Translations under genes and position numbers: made by a program
Shown: positions 33,473-36,508 of the stretch, piece after piece
How positions within the stretch are numbered: position 1 is the first letter of the stretch
Layout: every line of letters begins with the position of its first letter
Notes under the pieces: generated by a model
The model's database searches: none
What the model was told of the DNA's origin: nothing
What the model saw: the letters and a program-made list of their open reading frames with translations, nothing else
Assembly (NCBI RefSeq): GCF_003253745.1
Contig: NZ_MZXV01000009.1
Location: 1 to 36,508 of the forward strand
DNA length: 36,508 bases
Origin: Mesorhizobium kowhaii
Lineage (GTDB): Bacteria > Pseudomonadota > Alphaproteobacteria > Rhizobiales > Rhizobiaceae
Direction of reading: 5' to 3'

Positions 33473-34402
33473 ATGACCGAAAGGCGCATCGGTGTCGTTT
33501 ATCTGACTGACGGCAGGCGCGATGACCTGACTTATGCTAGCGCCGTGGCGTTGGGATTGAGCCATTCGCGGGAAATAGACATCCATATCGTTCAATCCGG
33601 ATTCCGCTCGGCGCCCCCGCCGGCGGTGCTCAGGGTCCTCCAGGCAAAGGGCCATCGGCTGGCGACCCACACCCTGTCGACGGTCGACCGGGGCCTATCC
33701 GGGCACGGCCATATAACCTCGACGGCATATGAAAAAGCCGAGGCGATCGCCACGGTTTCGGGCGAACACGATGTCGTCTGTTACCTCGACAATGATACGC
33801 TTGCCATGTCGCCTTTTGATCTGGCAGCTGCTGCCCCGAAGACACAACCTCTCGCCGCCGTGCCCGACCTCTCCATATCCACAGGTTTCGACAATCCCGC
33901 ATTCTTCGAAAACTGCGACAGACACGGCCTCGAACGGCGCTACTTCAATTCCGGCTTTATGGCCATCAATGTGTCTCGATGGATTGGGTCGGGAATTCCC
34001 GAACGGTACGATTCCGCCGTCAAGGAACATGCGGACTTTTGTCCCTATTGGGACGGGTCATGCATCCATATCGACCAATGCGCCCTCAACATCGCCGCCA
34101 ATGGGGCATGGGAGACGCTTCCTTTGGAATTCAACGTGCAGAAGTCCGCATTCCAGACAGCCTATTGGGATCGGGCATTGATCCGCCACTATACGGGGCC
34201 GGAGAAGTTCCTGCCGGCGGTGGCACATCGCATCGACAGCAGGGAACGGTCTGTACTCGGCCGCATATCGTGCAACTGCGGGGAGCTCGGGCTGAATATT
34301 CCTCCTGCGTATCTGGGGTTGCCCTACAGGGTCAACAGATTGCGCAGGAGAGCGGATCGGACCAAAATTTCGAGACTATTGGACGGCTTTCTTGCGGTTT
34401 GA
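33473..34402 (+). CDS. Family 8-like glycosyltransferase
   Basis: A 309-residue enzyme with the DxD motif CYLDNDTL (D106, D108), the GT8 stretch YFNSGFMAINVSRW and a later IDQCALN segment followed by HYTGPEKF, which resembles the HYTG-x-x-KPW motif of LgtC-type galactosyl/glucosyltransferases. So a retaining GT8 using UDP-Gal or UDP-Glc is likely. AAAGGA about 9 nt upstream supports the start. It lies 83 nt after the GT2 gene and is convergent with the flippase gene, 75 nt away. The C-terminus is Arg-rich and may bind the membrane. Confidence 0.82.
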   Translation: MTERRIGVVYLTDGRRDDLTYASAVALGLSHSREIDIHIVQSGFRSAPPPAVLRVLQAKGHRLATHTLSTVDRGLSGHGHITSTAYEKAEAIATVSGEHDVVCYLDNDTLAMSPFDLAAAAPKTQPLAAVPDLSISTGFDNPAFFENCDRHGLERRYFNSGFMAINVSRWIGSGIPERYDSAVKEHADFCPYWDGSCIHIDQCALNIAANGAWETLPLEFNVQKSAFQTAYWDRALIRHYTGPEKFLPAVAHRIDSRERSVLGRISCNCGELGLNIPPAYLGLPYRVNRLRRRADRTKISRLLDGFLAV

Positions 34403-34477
34403 GGTCCTCCGTCTGAGCATGTCCTCCCGTTGATTTGCCGCGAGTTGGTGGTGCGGGATCTCGGACAAGTTTCGATA

Positions 34478-35935
34478 TCAACCTACCGAAACCCGTGCCC
34501 GCCGGAGTGCCGGGAAAATCTTGATGATCTCATCAAGCAGGGGATGCCGGGTGATGATCAATCCGGCCGACCACCCCCCGAACGCCGACAATGCCGCTGC
34601 AGCGGCTTCCATGTTGGAGAGGCCGAAGCCGGAACTGGAGATCCCGATGGCTGCGAGGGGAGGGGCCGCACTCGCGAAGGCAACAACAGCACTTTTCCAT
34701 AGCGCTGCGGCGATGTCCCTGCGTTTCAGTCCCAGCCTGCGCCGGACGAAGCTCAGGGCAATACATGCCTGGAAGGGAACGGTCACCAGCATGCACCAGG
34801 CGGCTGCCTGCAAGCCGCCGAAGACGACGGCTACGGAGAGCAGAATACCGGAAAACGGGAAGACGATCAGTGCTCGGATGAACAAGTCGCGGATCGCTCC
34901 AAGTGCAACCATCACGGGGTAATTGAGTTCGAAGCTGAACGAAAAGAGCAGCGCGATTGCGACGACCTGCACCAGGGGTGCGGCTTCGGTCCACTGGTGA
35001 CCGAGCACGATGTCCACGATCGGGTACGCCAGAACCGACAGCACGAGGAGCGCGGGCCAGTGGAGCGCGGTTATGAGGGAAAGGGCGGCTAGATAGGGAC
35101 GCTTCAAATCCCTGCCTTGCCTGACCTCGGCTGAAAAGGCGGGCAGCACGACCGCCACGGCACCTCCGATGACCAGTTTGTCGGGTATCTGGCCGATCCA
35201 GAGCGTCCTGCTGAACAAGGCTGCCGCATTCGGCGACACGACGCGGCCCAACAGGAGTAGGGGCAGGGCGTCAAAGATGCGGAAAAGCATGGTGATAACG
35301 CCGTTGTATCCACCGAATGAGATCATTCCGCGCCAATTGGCCAGGGACGGCCTGAACATCCAGAAATGGGGGCATAGGGCGAGGGCGAGGCCCGCGGCAA
35401 GACCACTGCCGATCAACCAGCCCCAGGCGAAGCTCATATAGCTGAAGCCCGCCAATGCCAGCGCAATTGTTGCTGCAGAGTTCGCCACAGCTCCCGTTAT
35501 GTCGATGGCCGCGATCTTGCCGAAGGACATCTCCCTCCGCAGGAGAGCGTTTATCAAGGTGAAAGAGGTGTCAAGGAAGAGACACACCGAGATGACCCTG
35601 AAGTAGGGAACGAGGTTCGGCTCGCTGTAGAACGAAGCCAGGAAAGGGGAAGCGACGACGAGAGTGGCGGCGATGACGCCGGTGAGGATGAACATCACCG
35701 TAAAGGCACTGCGTATATCCTCGCGACTGAGTTCCTCGCGCTGGATGAGGAAGCTCGAACTGGAGAACTCCCTTAGAGACAGGGCAGTCGCCATGATAGC
35801 CATGCCGATCACTGACACCCCGATCTCCTGGGGTGTCAATATACGGGAGACCAAGGCCGCAGTGGCAAAATTCGTCACGAGCAGGACGTAGCGTTCACCC
35901 ACGCTCATCAAGAGTGCGCGTTTTACCGAAAGCAT
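34478..35935 (-). CDS. Wzx-type lipid-linked oligosaccharide flippase
   Basis: A 485-residue polytopic membrane protein of the MOP superfamily (polysaccharide synthase/LPS biosynthesis group). About 12-14 hydrophobic helices are visible. The N-terminal pattern GERYVLLVTNFATAALVSRI and LTPQEIGVSVIGMA is typical of WzxC-like flippases. It would move the completed undecaprenyl-linked repeat unit to the periplasm for polymerisation. ATG 35935 was chosen for AAGGA six bases upstream; the frame is open 18 codons further up. Its gene converges on the GT8 gene and diverges from the truncated acyltransferase. Confidence 0.9.
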   Translation of the reverse strand: MLSVKRALLMSVGERYVLLVTNFATAALVSRILTPQEIGVSVIGMAIMATALSLREFSSSSFLIQREELSREDIRSAFTVMFILTGVIAATLVVASPFLASFYSEPNLVPYFRVISVCLFLDTSFTLINALLRREMSFGKIAAIDITGAVANSAATIALALAGFSYMSFAWGWLIGSGLAAGLALALCPHFWMFRPSLANWRGMISFGGYNGVITMLFRIFDALPLLLLGRVVSPNAAALFSRTLWIGQIPDKLVIGGAVAVVLPAFSAEVRQGRDLKRPYLAALSLITALHWPALLVLSVLAYPIVDIVLGHQWTEAAPLVQVVAIALLFSFSFELNYPVMVALGAIRDLFIRALIVFPFSGILLSVAVVFGGLQAAAWCMLVTVPFQACIALSFVRRRLGLKRRDIAAALWKSAVVAFASAAPPLAAIGISSSGFGLSNMEAAAAALSAFGGWSAGLIITRHPLLDEIIKIFPALRRARVSVG

Positions 35936-36069
35936 GAGTGTCCTTTCCAGGTGGCCCGGCCGCCTGCGTGCCGACGGATAGTCCGACAAACCGGGTTGAA
36001 GGTCAGGACGTCCAATAGGCTAGGGAATGACCACCGACTAAAGCGGTAGCAGGGAGGCGACTACCCGCG

Positions 36070-36109
36070 TGATCGGACCACTTCCTGGCCAGTTCAGGAT
36101 TGATCGGAC
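36070..36109. repeat. Paired TGATCGGAC direct repeats upstream of the acyltransferase
   Basis: TGATCGGAC occurs at 36070-36078 and again at 36101-36109, 31 bp apart, about three helical turns. They lie in the 284-bp gap between the flippase and acyltransferase starts, so they could be a regulator-binding pair. Nothing else coding is seen there. Confidence 0.35.
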
Positions 36110-36219
36110 TGGATAAAATAGGACGCAAAGAGCCCCAACCCCATCCACCGGAGGGATGAATTGTATTACCGCAGGGGGCACTTAGGGTGGGCACCCCTCT
36201 TCTCATATGGTGGAATGGG

Positions 36220-36381
36220 ATGAACCGGCAAAATCGCGATCTAAGTGGGCTTCAAATACTTCGCGCTATCGCCGCCTTTGGCGTCATAGTTCGCCATACC
36301 CTCGAGATGTCGAATGGATCGGAAGCTGGGCGGTTCAGTCCCGACTGGATAACAGCATCTGGCGCCGCAGGAGTAGATCTG
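36220..36381 (+). pseudogene. ExoZ-like acyltransferase, N-terminal fragment cut by foreign DNA
   Basis: From ATG 36220 the protein begins MNRQNRDLSGLQILRAIAAF and continues with GVIVRHTLE and GAAGVDL. This matches the first membrane helix and catalytic-His region (R-x(10)-H) of acyltransferase-3 family enzymes such as ExoZ/OafA. Family members continue GVDLFFVISGF, but here the sequence changes after GVDL at about 36381 into an unrelated stretch (DLGGRPTPVK) and stops at 36412-36414. So the gene is broken about 54 codons in. The intact enzyme would put acetyl groups on the polysaccharide. The remainder may lie beyond the window. An in-frame GTG at 36187 is a less likely start. Confidence 0.75.
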
Positions 36382-36508
36382 GACCTTGGGGGTCGACCAA
36401 CGCCGGTGAAATGATGCGGCCCTACGCGGCCTTCTTCACGCCCAACCGCTCGGGCACGTCGGTGAACTGCTGCTCATTCGCGACATCGGCGTCGATGTCG
36501 GCGCCGCT
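36382..36508 (-). mobile_element. Probable insertion sequence end with partial gene (complement of 36422-36508)
   Basis: Sequence right of ~36381 does not belong to the acyltransferase. A minus-strand frame enters from outside the window and ends at the stop at 36422-36424: 28 residues, ADIDADVANEQQFTDVPERL then GVKKAA. This would be the C-terminus of a protein read toward the junction, 41 bp from it, as is typical for a transposase near an IS end. I do not recognise the IS family, and no inverted repeat can be confirmed because the other end is outside the window. Confidence 0.4.

Overview
The window looks like chromosome (or a large replicon) of a GC-rich alphaproteobacterium of the Hyphomicrobiales, most likely Mesorhizobium or a close relative. 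The reasons are ExoP/ExoF/ExoY-type exopolysaccharide proteins, a BA14K-like secreted protein, a DUF3455-like protein, a Crp/Fnr regulator of rhizobial type, and several palindromic dispersed repeats of the kind scattered through rhizobial genomes. I saw no rRNA, tRNA, CRISPR array or replication origin.

Layout. (1) Positions 1-7064, plus strand: the 3' part of a large collagen-like Gly-X-Y repeat protein gene, a terminator-like hairpin, then an apparent operon of a type I secretion ABC exporter, its HlyD-type membrane-fusion partner and a long Sel1-repeat protein. The simplest reading is a dedicated export module for the collagen-like protein. (2) Positions 7244-13960, minus strand: a translationally coupled ketopantoate-reductase-like/chorismate mutase pair, two small secreted proteins, a GMC-oxidoreductase remnant, a coupled type III polyketide synthase/ICMT-type methyltransferase pair, an AraC-family regulator and a secreted alpha/beta hydrolase. 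Three related copies of a roughly 74-bp repeat sit between these genes. (3) Positions 13961-16459: small hypothetical genes, a Crp/Fnr regulator with a perfect palindrome upstream, and a composite dispersed repeat that ends in a terminator.

(4) Positions 16460-36381: a large exopolysaccharide locus on both strands. GDP-mannose supply comes from a phosphomannomutase and a fused mannose-1-phosphate guanylyltransferase/AGE-epimerase protein. ExoY-like phosphotransferase would start the lipid-linked unit. Three GT4, two GT2 and one GT8 glycosyltransferases would extend it, and a pyruvyl transferase would decorate it. A Wzx-type flippase, an ExoP-like co-polymerase with a degenerate P-loop, and an ExoF-like outer-membrane export protein would move it out. 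An ExoZ-like acyltransferase at the right edge is cut off by foreign DNA that is probably an insertion sequence. No Wzy polymerase was recognised in the window.

The observations I rank highest are the collagen-like protein/type I exporter/Sel1 module, the ExoP-like protein with a degraded nucleotide-binding site, the GMP-AGE fusion in the polysaccharide locus, and the interrupted acyltransferase.
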